This document shows positions 12,883 through 19,043 of a stretch of 36,875 nt of DNA, piece after piece (position 1 is the stretch's first letter; the number at the start of each line of letters is the position of its first letter). Below the pieces are notes generated by a model that saw nothing but the letters and a program-made list of their open reading frames with translations, did no database searches and was not told where the DNA came from. Both the position numbers and the translations under genes were made by a program. The DNA is from a virus. The DNA lies in IMG/VR virus record IMGVR_UViG_3300030118_007125, positions 16,657-53,531 of that record; one strand, given 5' to 3'.

Positions 12883-13581
12883 ATGGAAAACTCAAATGTT
12901 CAAACACAAAATCAAAACGAGGACACAATGTCTCAACAAGATTTAATCGTTCAAATGTTCCAATCCTTTCTTACTGATGGCGGTTTACCCAAAGTCACAG
13001 ACTTCAAACGTCACATCGACTCTCTAATCAAAGACAATGTTAAACCACTTTGCTTCAGATCCGGCAAGTCTCCTGATGGCGATGATTGGCGATCTCAACT
13101 CAAAGCCCGATTCTCTGGTCGCGGAGCTAAATGGGTTATTGTCCCACTCAAAGAAATCAACCCAACTATCTCAGAATTCGAATCTCAAGGCATTGATTGC
13201 AATGATTATAAAACATTTGTCGAAGCTAATGGCGCAGCTTGGTTACGATTTGCTGGTCCTCGCATTGATTCTCAAGGTAACCAAGCAGCAGCTTTCGAAG
13301 TTCGAACTGGTGGCTCAAAGATCGATCACCCTAAACAACTACACTACATCCCAGTCGATCAACTCGATGAAACAATTCGTCCCCTCGGCGGAACTCCTCA
13401 CTCTCTAAAACTCGAAGGCCAAGAAGAGAAATCAGAAACAAAAGATCTCACCGAAACTGAAGTCTCTACAGATGATACAGAAACTATCAACACTGAAGAG
13501 ACTTATACCGAAGAACTCGTCACAGAAGAAGATCTATTAAATTATGAATTCGCAGATCTTATGAACGACGAAACAGCTTAA
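12883..13581 (+). CDS. FSGRG-family protein 2 (unknown function)
   Basis: A 232-residue protein closest to the one at 5786. The domain spans about residues 70-185: WRSQLKARFSGRGAKW, GAAWLRFAGPRID, FEVRTGGSKIDHPKQLHY, LGGTPHSL. The N-terminal 60 residues are a different helical segment (a Gln/Asn-rich start, then QDLIVQMFQSFL), and the last 45 residues are acidic and Thr/Glu-rich. Codon use is C-rich compared with family members at 30740 and 33019. Strong ribosome site (AAAAAAGGAAATCAAA). A DNA- or RNA-binding role with a protein-docking tail is possible but not shown. Confidence 0.85.
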   Translation: MENSNVQTQNQNEDTMSQQDLIVQMFQSFLTDGGLPKVTDFKRHIDSLIKDNVKPLCFRSGKSPDGDDWRSQLKARFSGRGAKWVIVPLKEINPTISEFESQGIDCNDYKTFVEANGAAWLRFAGPRIDSQGNQAAAFEVRTGGSKIDHPKQLHYIPVDQLDETIRPLGGTPHSLKLEGQEEKSETKDLTETEVSTDDTETINTEETYTEELVTEEDLLNYEFADLMNDETA

Positions 13582-13902
13582 CCACTCCCCGATCTCTTCA
13601 TAATATGATTTGATCAAACATAATCTTAGGTTATTATATAATCATAAGACTATTCATTATCAGCCAACGAAGAATTTATTTTTTAGACTTCACCCCCGGA
13701 GAAACTAGATTCAATGCAGCACAACGATCAACAGAACTGCCCTAGCTCTTTGCTCATCAAGCTCATCGTTTACATACCCTCCGATTCGTCAAGCTGCTCT
13801 CTGCGTTCATTGCACAGCATTGGTTTTTTAAACCCAAGCAGCTCTCTTCTAAAACAGTACTTGACTACTTTTGCGTAGATCTAGTCGCTGAAAGGTTTTA
13901 TT
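13582..13902 (+). other. C-rich gap, possible RNA
   Basis: About 320 bases without a convincing gene. It begins with TTAACCACTCCCC, echoing the start of the 63-base repeats, has a TATATAAT box near 13635 without a matching -35, and holds CCGATTCGTCAAGCTGCTC near 13780. It is unusually rich in C, with repeated AGCTC and GCTGCTC words. A 54-codon open frame (13714-13878) is listed separately. Confidence 0.4.
13714..13878 (+). CDS. Doubtful small reading frame, 54 residues
   Basis: An open frame from ATG 13714 to TAG. Its protein is serine-rich (SDSSSCSLRSL, NPSSSLL) and uses codons unlike the neighbours. GGAG lies 12 bases upstream, too far for a good site. I include it only because the gap is otherwise empty; it could equally be untranslated RNA. 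Confidence 0.2.
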   Translation: MQHNDQQNCPSSLLIKLIVYIPSDSSSCSLRSLHSIGFLNPSSSLLKQYLTTFA

Positions 13903-14130
13903 ATGGATATTCTACTCATCTATGTATACAACATTTGCTGGCCAACAACTACAGCATATGCTTATTACAATACAAAGTGTATGAGAACTAACGCTTATAT
14001 TAAAATCCCTAAAGACTCCTTTAACTCCAAAACAGAAAGAGATAAATTCATCGATTATACACTACAACAGATCAACGGTGTCAAACCCTTACCATATGAA
14101 TACGGAATCGAATACGTATGTCAACTATAA
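13903..14130 (+). CDS. Hypothetical protein, 75 residues
   Basis: Ribosome site GAAAGGTTTTATT. It reads DILLIYVYNICWPTTTAYAYY at the start, then a lysine-rich middle and a helix (RDKFIDYTLQQINGV). The aromatic N-terminus may be a strand rather than a membrane helix. Overlaps the next start by 13 bases. Not recognised. Confidence 0.65.
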   Translation: MDILLIYVYNICWPTTTAYAYYNTKCMRTNAYIKIPKDSFNSKTERDKFIDYTLQQINGVKPLPYEYGIEYVCQL

Positions 14131-14303
14131 AACAAAAGAAAGCGCAATTTAACTATATGAACCTTTTCGTCTTCTTCTTCTTGTTCATTGTACTCCCTAC
14201 AATCAGCATAATCGCTCATCCCGATGAGTTCGTACCATACGCTATCTTCATAATAGTCGTTGCTCTCGTCTATATTGAAAGTCTAAGTCATAGAAATGAT
14301 TAG
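14118..14303 (+). CDS. Two-helix membrane protein, 61 residues
   Basis: It overlaps the end of the gene at 13903. Two hydrophobic helices (MNLFVFFFLFIVLPTISII and FVPYAIFIIVVALVYI) are joined by a short polar loop (AHPDEF). Alternative start at ATG 14157. This is the last gene before the composition changes from C-rich to purine-rich. Confidence 0.6.
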   Translation: MSTIKQKKAQFNYMNLFVFFFLFIVLPTISIIAHPDEFVPYAIFIIVVALVYIESLSHRND

Positions 14304-14327
14304 ATAAAATACTAACAAAACTAAAAA

Positions 14328-14366
14328 GTTCGCGAAGAACGAGGGCGGAGCCTTATCCGTGTCCCT
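14328..14366 (+). other. Double hairpin element
   Basis: GTTC-GCGAA-GAAC (14328-14340) is followed by a second stem, AGGG-CGGA with TCCG and CCCT (14342-14366), loop GCCTTA. It follows the stop at 14303 by 24 bases with no T-run. It may be a terminator-like or processing structure closing the C-rich block. GTTCGYGAAGA also occurs in the GC island near 5243. Confidence 0.45.
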
Positions 14367-14525
14367 TAGTTTAGAATGTGAATAGAGGTATCGAGGATTA
14401 ATTCTGTTTAACTTTTGGAGAAAGTATGAGTATTATAATGTATTGAGTAGAAAGATGCTCTGCGTTTAATTTTTACCATTTGTTGCTTTGAGGCGACAGC
14501 CATTTGAATCATAAGGAGAGAGATA

Positions 14526-14606
14526 GTGATAGAAGTGTTATTTAATGTAGTTGTGACGTGTTTTTTGTTGTATATATTGTTTGATTATGTGAGTGAGAAT
14601 TATTGA
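14526..14606 (+). CDS. 26-residue membrane peptide
   Basis: GTG start chosen for its ribosome site (AAGGAG, seven bases upstream). A single hydrophobic stretch (VLFNVVVTCFLLYILF) with an acidic end (DYVSENY). The small size leaves doubt. Confidence 0.5.
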   Translation: MIEVLFNVVVTCFLLYILFDYVSENY

Positions 14607-14693
14607 GAGAAGAGTAGAGATTATAAATATTTTTTGCTGTTTTTGAAGTTATTGTAGTTTAGAGATATTTATGAGAAAAATTAGGAGATTGTT

Positions 14694-14846
14694 ATGAAGA
14701 GTATGTTTTATATGATGAGTACATTTGTTGGATTTTATTTGTTATTTGGGGTAGTAGAGATGTATGAGGAGTCTTTATTATATGATGAGGAGAGTGTGAC
14801 TTATGAGTTTCCTTTGGTGGTGATAGAGGGGAGAAGTTTAGAGTGA
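14694..14846 (+). CDS. Small membrane-associated protein, 50 residues
   Basis: ATG with ribosome site TTAGGAGATTGTT. A hydrophobic N-terminus (MFYMMSTFVGFYLLFGVV) is followed by an acidic tail (EMYEESLLYDEESVTYEF). The gene ends just before the late promoter motif of the tagged gene. An open frame on the opposite strand is a shadow. Confidence 0.6.
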   Translation: MKSMFYMMSTFVGFYLLFGVVEMYEESLLYDEESVTYEFPLVVIEGRSLE

Positions 14847-14852
14847 TTTCGT

Positions 14853-14863
14853 GATATATAGAG
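14853..14863 (+). promoter_or_regulatory. Late promoter-like motif
   Basis: GATATATAGAG, 26 bases before the GTG at 14888. The next bases (ATATTGATAGAAAG) nearly repeat those after the minus-strand motif at 5057, so promoter and leader are conserved with the tagged gene class. Confidence 0.65.
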
Positions 14864-14887
14864 ATATTGATAGAAAGAGAGTGTAGA

Positions 14888-15433
14888 GTGATTATAACTG
14901 AGAGCAAGTTGAAGAGAATGATAAGAGAAGCTTTGATTGAAAGTAATAGTGAGCAAAAAAACATAGGTAAAGAACATAAAAAGAAGTATGTAGATGAAGA
15001 GTTTAAGTATACAGCTGAAGCGAATGCATTAAAAGAAGAGTTAGAAAGTAAGTATGTTTTCTCAGTATTTTATTTTTACGAACCAGAAATATTTAAAGAT
15101 TCTGAAGAATCTGAAGAAAATGAGATGCTAGTTACATTAATTAATTTAAAAAATCGTGTCCAAAGTTTTGAGGAATTTCCAGATAAAGTAGAACTTGAAG
15201 ATCTTGTAATGACTGACTCTTATAGTTTAGGAGATAAGAATGAGAGAAAGTTAATGAAAGATATAAATAAAAAAGGTGAATTTGAAGTAGAATCGTCTAT
15301 AGAGGGTGAGTATCCTGAAAAGCATTATTATGGTTTTATTGATATTAATGGAAAGAAGCAAAGAATAATTTATAAGCATGCTATTGGTGGATTTGTTTAT
15401 TATTATTTGTTTTCTAAAGATGTTTTAAAATGA
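14888..15433 (+). CDS. Tagged late protein on the plus strand
   Basis: A 181-residue protein with the tag IITESKLKRMIREALIES. I start it at the GTG at 14888, which lines up exactly with the ATG of the tagged gene at 4270-5031; an upstream ATG at 14867 lies inside the shared leader. The body is highly acidic and lysine-rich (YEPEIFKDSEESEENEMLV), with a strand-rich C-terminus ending YKHAIGGFVYYYLF. No domain is recognised. Its promoter, tag and leader match the minus-strand cluster, though its position does not. Confidence 0.75.
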   Translation: MIITESKLKRMIREALIESNSEQKNIGKEHKKKYVDEEFKYTAEANALKEELESKYVFSVFYFYEPEIFKDSEESEENEMLVTLINLKNRVQSFEEFPDKVELEDLVMTDSYSLGDKNERKLMKDINKKGEFEVESSIEGEYPEKHYYGFIDINGKKQRIIYKHAIGGFVYYYLFSKDVLK

Positions 15434-15452
15434 TTGATAGAGTTGTTTTTAA

Positions 15453-15475
15453 TTTTAACTGCTTTTGAGAGGTTT
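15453..15475 (+). repeat. Repeated ribosome-site leader, copy 1
   Basis: TTTTAACTGCTTTTGAGAGG is repeated at 15723-15745 with GAAAGG for GAGAGG. AACTGCTTTT recurs near 17921. Each copy carries the ribosome site of the following gene. Confidence 0.7.
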
Positions 15476-15479
15476 AGAT

Positions 15480-15722
15480 ATGAGTTTATTGAATGACAAT
15501 ATAACTGAAGAGATTCAGAAGAAGATTTATTTTATTACAGCTAAGCTTGGAGTAATTCCTTCTAATGTTAAGGATTACGGTGACAAAGATGTGCAGGTTA
15601 ATTGGATTGTTGATGATAAGAGTTATATGTGGAGAAGTTTAAATAATGGAAAGGTGATGGAGTGGGTAGAAGTTATGGCATGGGGTTCTGAACCTTATTA
15701 TATAGATTTAGATAATTTATGA
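15480..15722 (+). CDS. Hypothetical protein, 80 residues
   Basis: ATG 15480 is preferred to an in-frame ATG at 15465 because GAGAGG lies upstream of it. A helical N-terminus (TEEIQKKIYFITAKLGVI) is followed by tryptophan-rich strands (NWIVDDKSYMWRSL, MEWVEVMAWGS). Not recognised. Confidence 0.65.
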   Translation: MSLLNDNITEEIQKKIYFITAKLGVIPSNVKDYGDKDVQVNWIVDDKSYMWRSLNNGKVMEWVEVMAWGSEPYYIDLDNL

Positions 15723-15745
15723 TTTTAACTGCTTTTGAAAGGTTT
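15723..15745 (+). repeat. Repeated ribosome-site leader, copy 2
   Basis: Second copy of the leader at 15453-15475, starting within the stop of the preceding gene. Confidence 0.7.
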
Positions 15746-15752
15746 TATTCTT

Positions 15753-16121
15753 ATGAATAAGTGTTATCTTGTGACGTATAAAGAAGACAAGAATTATTAT
15801 GATCATCCATTTAATAGAAAGAAGGAGAGTACTGTAAAAGAGTCTATAAGAATTTATGAGTATGGTGATTGTATAGAAGAGATAAAGGAAAGAGTATTTA
15901 AAAAGTGTGAGAAAAACGACAATATATATTGTGAAACTATTAAAGTAGAAGAAGTCAAGTATGTATTGTTGGAGGCTGGTAGTTCGAAATCTTTAGAATG
16001 TAAAGTGAATAATTGGATTAGGAAAGGTTGGAGTTTATTAGGAGGAGTAAGTATTGGTGGAGGAGGTGGAGGAGATAGTGATATATATTTTGTTTATGTG
16101 CAAGGATTAGAGTGGAAGTAA
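15753..16121 (+). CDS. DUF1737-like protein
   Basis: A 122-residue protein from ATG 15753 (ribosome site GAAAGG). The last 45 residues read SKSLECKVNNWIRKGWSLLG, then a glycine run (GVSIGGGGGGDSD), then IYFVYVQGL. The 'Vn..i..GW.l.GG......yvQ.l' pattern is that of the small DUF1737 domain found in many phage and bacterial proteins. The first 70 residues, charged and with several cysteines, are unlike known members. Function unknown. Confidence 0.7.
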   Translation: MNKCYLVTYKEDKNYYDHPFNRKKESTVKESIRIYEYGDCIEEIKERVFKKCEKNDNIYCETIKVEEVKYVLLEAGSSKSLECKVNNWIRKGWSLLGGVSIGGGGGGDSDIYFVYVQGLEWK

Positions 16122-16149
16122 TTTGGTTTTAAATTGTTGTTAATAAAAA

Positions 16150-16178
16150 GTGTAAAATAATATAAATTGAATTATAAT
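16150..16178 (+). promoter_or_regulatory. Early promoter (GTGTAA-17-TATAAT)
   Basis: First early-type promoter after the C-rich block. Drives the gene at 16251 and possibly the tRNA region. Confidence 0.7.
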
Positions 16179-16250
16179 ATAGGTGTGATAAATAAAAAGA
16201 AATAATTTTGATTGCTAAAATTGAAAAATTCATTTGAGGAGATTTTAAAA

Positions 16251-16655
16251 ATGTTTAATACATCTCAATTTACAGATGTGTCTACGAATCGTCAAAGAAA
16301 CAATGGTACGACATGTTATCGTGATAATTTTAATCCAGGTGTTTATTATACATCTCATATTAATGGAAATGTTAATAGGGTGATTAAGAAGCAAACAGAG
16401 ATTATTGATCGCATGTCTAATGAAAGGCGTGTGAAGAATATTGTAACAGCTTACAAGATAAATCCTGTGAGATTTGAGAATCAGGAGAGTGCTGAAAATA
16501 GTGTTAAGTATTTTGAGACATTACCTACTGAGAATATGCGTTTACATAGGATACAGACTCAGGCTAATAAGTTTAATAACAAGAGATATGTTGCTAACGA
16601 GAATAGTATAAGAGTTTTAAATGATGAAATTGTAGTAACGACTGTTAAGATTTGA
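16251..16655 (+). CDS. Hypothetical basic protein, 134 residues
   Basis: ATG 16251 follows GAGGAGATTTTAAAA. The protein is polar and asparagine/arginine-rich, with TNRQRNNGTTCYRDNFNPGV, YKINPVRFENQ and ENMRLHRIQ. No hydrophobic core pattern stands out in the first 40 residues. It precedes the tRNA cluster. Not recognised. Confidence 0.65.
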   Translation: MFNTSQFTDVSTNRQRNNGTTCYRDNFNPGVYYTSHINGNVNRVIKKQTEIIDRMSNERRVKNIVTAYKINPVRFENQESAENSVKYFETLPTENMRLHRIQTQANKFNNKRYVANENSIRVLNDEIVVTTVKI

Positions 16656-16695
16656 TTTACAGGTTAGTTATTATTATTATGATAGCTAACGATAT

Positions 16696-16768
16696 GGGCA
16701 GTTAGCCAAGTGGTTAAGGCTCCGGTCTCATAAACCGGCGATCCTGGGTTCAAATCCCAGACTGCCCA
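16696..16768 (+). tRNA. tRNA with CAT anticodon (Met or Ile2)
   Basis: Full cloverleaf: acceptor GGGCAGT with ACTGCCC, anticodon loop CTCATAA, T-loop TTCAAAT. The anticodon stem CCGGT/ACCGG lacks the three G-C pairs of an initiator, and the first pair is G-C. It is therefore an elongator Met or a lysidine-type Ile tRNA. CCA is not encoded. Confidence 0.92.
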
Positions 16769-16772
16769 TTAA

Positions 16773-16789
16773 GCACTCGTAGCTTAATG
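16773..16789 (+). other. Possible 5' tRNA fragment
   Basis: GCACTCG-TAGCTTAATG looks like an acceptor strand plus the start of a D-arm, similar to the tRNA at 17387. No partner CGAGTGC is visible downstream before the HNH gene. It may be a remnant left by the HNH insertion, or chance. Confidence 0.25.
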
Positions 16790-16856
16790 TAATTTTACAT
16801 TATGTTTATAAACCTGCATCATATATACATTATATGCTTAGAAAGTAGGTTCAAAA

Positions 16857-17378
16857 ATGTTTATTGAAATGAAAGAGTACATTAAACTTTCAAGAAAAGA
16901 AAGAAGAAAACATTTAAATCTTAATACACCTTGTATTGAAATTGGTGGTGATTCTAGATCTTTTAGAGGACTTTTAGCACACTATTTAAAAACAACAATA
17001 GATAAGAATGTTTACGTTTGTCACGCTTGTAATAACGATAAATGCTCAAATGTAGATCATCTTTATTGGGGAACACCAAAAGATAACCATATTGATCAAG
17101 TTGAATGTGGTAGTTGGAGTTCTCCAAGAGAAAGAACAATTAAAAAGTACGGTCTAGAAGAAGCAAATAAAATACACAAGAGGATAGCATCTTTAGGAGG
17201 AAAATCTGGTGGTGGAAAAAACAAGCTTTCAAAAGAGCAAATTCAAAAATATAAAGAATCGATACTTGAATGTGAGTTTCCTAAGAGAGGTTGGAAGTCA
17301 AGAGCAGCAAGAAAAATGAATGTTTCACATACTCAAATTAAAAGGATTTACGATATTTATTTAAAGAATATAATATAA
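16857..17378 (+). CDS. HNH homing endonuclease
   Basis: A 173-residue protein lying between tRNA genes. Residues 53-80 show the HNH motif: VCHACNNDKC (C55, H56, C58, C63), then DHLYWGTPKDNHID with H68 and N77, the layout of phage HNH homing nucleases. The C-terminus (KSRAARKMNVSHTQIKRIYD) is a helix-turn-helix that probably reads the target. It is expected to cut an unoccupied tRNA-cluster site and copy itself in. There is no intron or intein around it, so it is free-standing. An in-frame ATG at 16869 is an alternative start. Confidence 0.9.
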   Translation: MFIEMKEYIKLSRKERRKHLNLNTPCIEIGGDSRSFRGLLAHYLKTTIDKNVYVCHACNNDKCSNVDHLYWGTPKDNHIDQVECGSWSSPRERTIKKYGLEEANKIHKRIASLGGKSGGGKNKLSKEQIQKYKESILECEFPKRGWKSRAARKMNVSHTQIKRIYDIYLKNII

Positions 17379-17386
17379 AAAATTCA

Positions 17387-17460
17387 GCGCTTATAGCTTA
17401 ACAGGATAAAGCAGGGGCCTTCTAAGCCCAAGAGTTCTGGTTCGAGTCCAGATAGGCGTA
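17387..17460 (+). tRNA. tRNA-Arg (TCT)
   Basis: Acceptor GCGCTTA pairs with TAGGCGT (two wobbles), anticodon loop CTTCTAA with anticodon TCT, T-loop TTCGAGT. The anticodon stem has one mismatch. TCT reads AGA/AGG, which are heavily used in these AT- and purine-rich genes. CCA is not encoded. Confidence 0.9.
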
Positions 17461-17471
17461 TTTAATACAAT

Positions 17472-17505
17472 ATACCATACCGGTTCGATTCCGGCAGGTG
17501 GTATT
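17472..17505 (+). pseudogene. Shrunken tRNA: acceptor stem and T-arm only
   Basis: ATACCAT (17472-17478) pairs with GTGGTAT (17498-17504) in a seven-base acceptor-like stem, enclosing ACCGG-TTCGATT-CCGGC, a standard T-arm. D-arm and anticodon arm are missing. It lies between two intact tRNAs with no extra spacing. The likely origin is an internal deletion of a tRNA gene whose remaining halves still fit. Confidence 0.6.
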
Positions 17506-17508
17506 TAT

Positions 17509-17580
17509 GGGTTGCTAGCTCAATGGTAGAGCACCGGACTTTTAATCCGTTGGTTCTGGGTTCAAATCCCAGGCGACCCA
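17509..17580 (+). tRNA. tRNA-Lys (TTT)
   Basis: Acceptor GGGTTGC pairs with GCGACCC (one wobble), D-arm GCTC...GAGC, anticodon loop CTTTTAA giving TTT, T-loop TTCAAAT. AAA is among the commonest codons in this window. CCA is not encoded. Confidence 0.93.
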
Positions 17581-17612
17581 TTATTTCTTTATAAGAAGGA
17601 AAGGAACTAATT

Positions 17613-17921
17613 ATGGCGATTGAATTACATGCTAGAAAAGTTGTTAGTGCTTTTAATAAATGTTTTGATAAGCTTGATAAGTTAAATGTTGAAGACTTTT
17701 TGGTCGAAGATGGTGATTATAGAAAAGCTTATTATAAATGTTCGTATTCTGATTATGAAGAGAATAATAATATATTTATAGTTTTAGAATTTCCTGTTCC
17801 TTCTAATCCTGAATTAGCATCTGTTTCTTTCACACATGATTATAGAGTAGTAGATTATAATCAAGCTTTAAGTGATGAGATATTAGTAAAAGGACAGTAT
17901 ATAGATTATACTATTAATTAA
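17613..17921 (+). CDS. Hypothetical protein, 102 residues
   Basis: Ribosome site GAAAGGAACTAATT. A helical N-terminus (HARKVVSAFNKCFDKLDKL) is followed by acidic strands (YSDYEENNNIFIVLEF, LASVSFTHDYRVVDY). It follows the tRNA cluster directly and may share its transcript. Not recognised. Confidence 0.7.
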   Translation: MAIELHARKVVSAFNKCFDKLDKLNVEDFLVEDGDYRKAYYKCSYSDYEENNNIFIVLEFPVPSNPELASVSFTHDYRVVDYNQALSDEILVKGQYIDYTIN

Positions 17922-17944
17922 ACTGCTTTTATTTAAGGGTTAAT

Positions 17945-18559
17945 ATGAATCATAAAGAAATCTTAGAAAAAGCTAAAATGCATGCAAAGAATCCTAAAGA
18001 TATTCCCAAGATTGAGACTTTGCATCAGAATTTATCTCATATGACTGTAGCTTTAAAAGAAGTTGAAACAAGATTACTTAGAGTTACAGGCAAAATGAAT
18101 AGATTAGGAATAGAAAATAGAGATAAGTTTATTAATGGATTAGCTGAATGTGTATCTGTTTTGTGCAAAAACATTAGCTTAACAGAAGAATATATTAACA
18201 GTTTCTATGAAAGGAATAGTATGTTTTCAGTAGTATCTAAAACTAATCATGACAGTAAAAGAATTGTTGATTTATTGGTATGTGGTTTTGAAGGTGATGT
18301 TATCAGTTGGGGAGAAATTAGTTTAGAAAGTGGAAGTGATTTGTATTCTATAGAAGAAAAAGATTGGCTTGTGAAGATTGTAGATACAGAATCAAAAGAG
18401 GAATATGGATTAAGAATAGAAAACTTAAATATTGGTCTTCAAACAATGGCAGACAAGTTTAATTGGCATTATGAAGACTTTGTTAATCATAATGAAGATG
18501 CTATTACGGGAAGCGTTTTCATTCAATGTTGCTTGTTTGGAGATGTTATTTATGAGTAA
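17945..18559 (+). CDS. Hypothetical protein, 204 residues
   Basis: The N-terminal 100 residues are helical and likely coiled (TLHQNLSHMTVALKEVETRL), with a second helix (INGLAECVSVLCKNISL). The C-terminal half is acidic and mixed alpha/beta, ending GSVFIQCCLFGDVIYE. The ATG has ribosome site TAAGGGTTAAT. Its stop overlaps the next start. Not recognised. Confidence 0.75.
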   Translation: MNHKEILEKAKMHAKNPKDIPKIETLHQNLSHMTVALKEVETRLLRVTGKMNRLGIENRDKFINGLAECVSVLCKNISLTEEYINSFYERNSMFSVVSKTNHDSKRIVDLLVCGFEGDVISWGEISLESGSDLYSIEEKDWLVKIVDTESKEEYGLRIENLNIGLQTMADKFNWHYEDFVNHNEDAITGSVFIQCCLFGDVIYE

Positions 18560-18800
18560 ATTAAAGTTTATTGAAGTAATTGAAAGTAGCACAGGAAGAA
18601 GTATCAGTATATTTATTGATAATGTTTTATATTTTAAACCTATTGTTGAATCAAGAGAAATAGAAGATAAAAATAAAATTTCTTTGCTTTGCTTTGAAAA
18701 CGTTGTAGTAGGAACAGAAATAGTTTTAAAAAATGATAAAGTTATAAACTCAGATACAGAGTATGGATTTTTTAAAGAAATGTTACTGGAGATTTTATGA
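18552..18800 (+). CDS. Hypothetical protein, 82 residues
   Basis: ATG 18552 sits inside the previous stop (ATGAGTAA), with GGAGATGTTATTT upstream. A longer in-frame extension would overlap the previous gene entirely, so I reject it. Strand-rich: KLKFIEVIESSTGRSISIFI, then FENVVVGTEIVL. It ends in ATGA with the next gene. Confidence 0.7.
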   Translation: MSKLKFIEVIESSTGRSISIFIDNVLYFKPIVESREIEDKNKISLLCFENVVVGTEIVLKNDKVINSDTEYGFFKEMLLEIL

Positions 18801-18997
18801 AAAAAGGTGACTTAGTAGTAGGAGTTAGACTATTTCATTTTGGTCCTAGCTTTAGTACTGGAGTTATATTAAAAGAAGTCGATGATTATGATTATGGAGA
18901 AATAAATAATAGATTATATGAAGTTGTATGGAGTGACGGTAAGAAGTCTAATATGTGGGATTATAAATTGGAGTTAGTAGAAGATGATTCAAGATGA
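18797..18997 (+). CDS. Small SH3-like protein, 66 residues
   Basis: Coupled to the previous gene by ATGA. The sequence KKGDLVVGVRLFHFG, GVILKEVDDYDYGE, YEVVWSDGKKSN, YKLELV has the spacing of a small KOW/SH3-type barrel: GD near the start, a central turn and an 'yxVxWxdGkk' strand. This is common in phage accessory proteins of unknown role. Confidence 0.65.
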   Translation: MKKGDLVVGVRLFHFGPSFSTGVILKEVDDYDYGEINNRLYEVVWSDGKKSNMWDYKLELVEDDSR

Positions 18998-19043
18998 CTT
19001 AACTAAAAAAGAACGTGGTTTTAGTGATGATGGATTTTAATAA

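Noticed and set aside
13037-13408. Alternative plus-strand frame inside the second FSGRG gene
   Set aside because: The annotated frame is conserved with 5786 and has a strong ribosome site. The alternative has no independent support.
13631-13642. TATATAAT box as an early promoter
   Set aside because: No GTGTA/GTGCA element lies 17-18 bases upstream, so it does not fit the promoter family.
14430-14445. TATAAT within GAGTATTATAATG as a promoter
   Set aside because: The matching -35 position has no family motif. The surrounding leader is purine-rich and unlike the other sites.
14692-14964. Minus-strand open frame over the small membrane gene and tagged gene start
   Set aside because: It covers a conserved promoter, leader and tag on the plus strand, and its low-complexity Ser/Leu/His product is typical of a shadow.
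18984-19040. 18-codon frame overlapping the end of the gene at 18797
   Set aside because: Coding-like (MIQDDLTKKERGF) but too short, and without a convincing ribosome site. Not listed as a gene.
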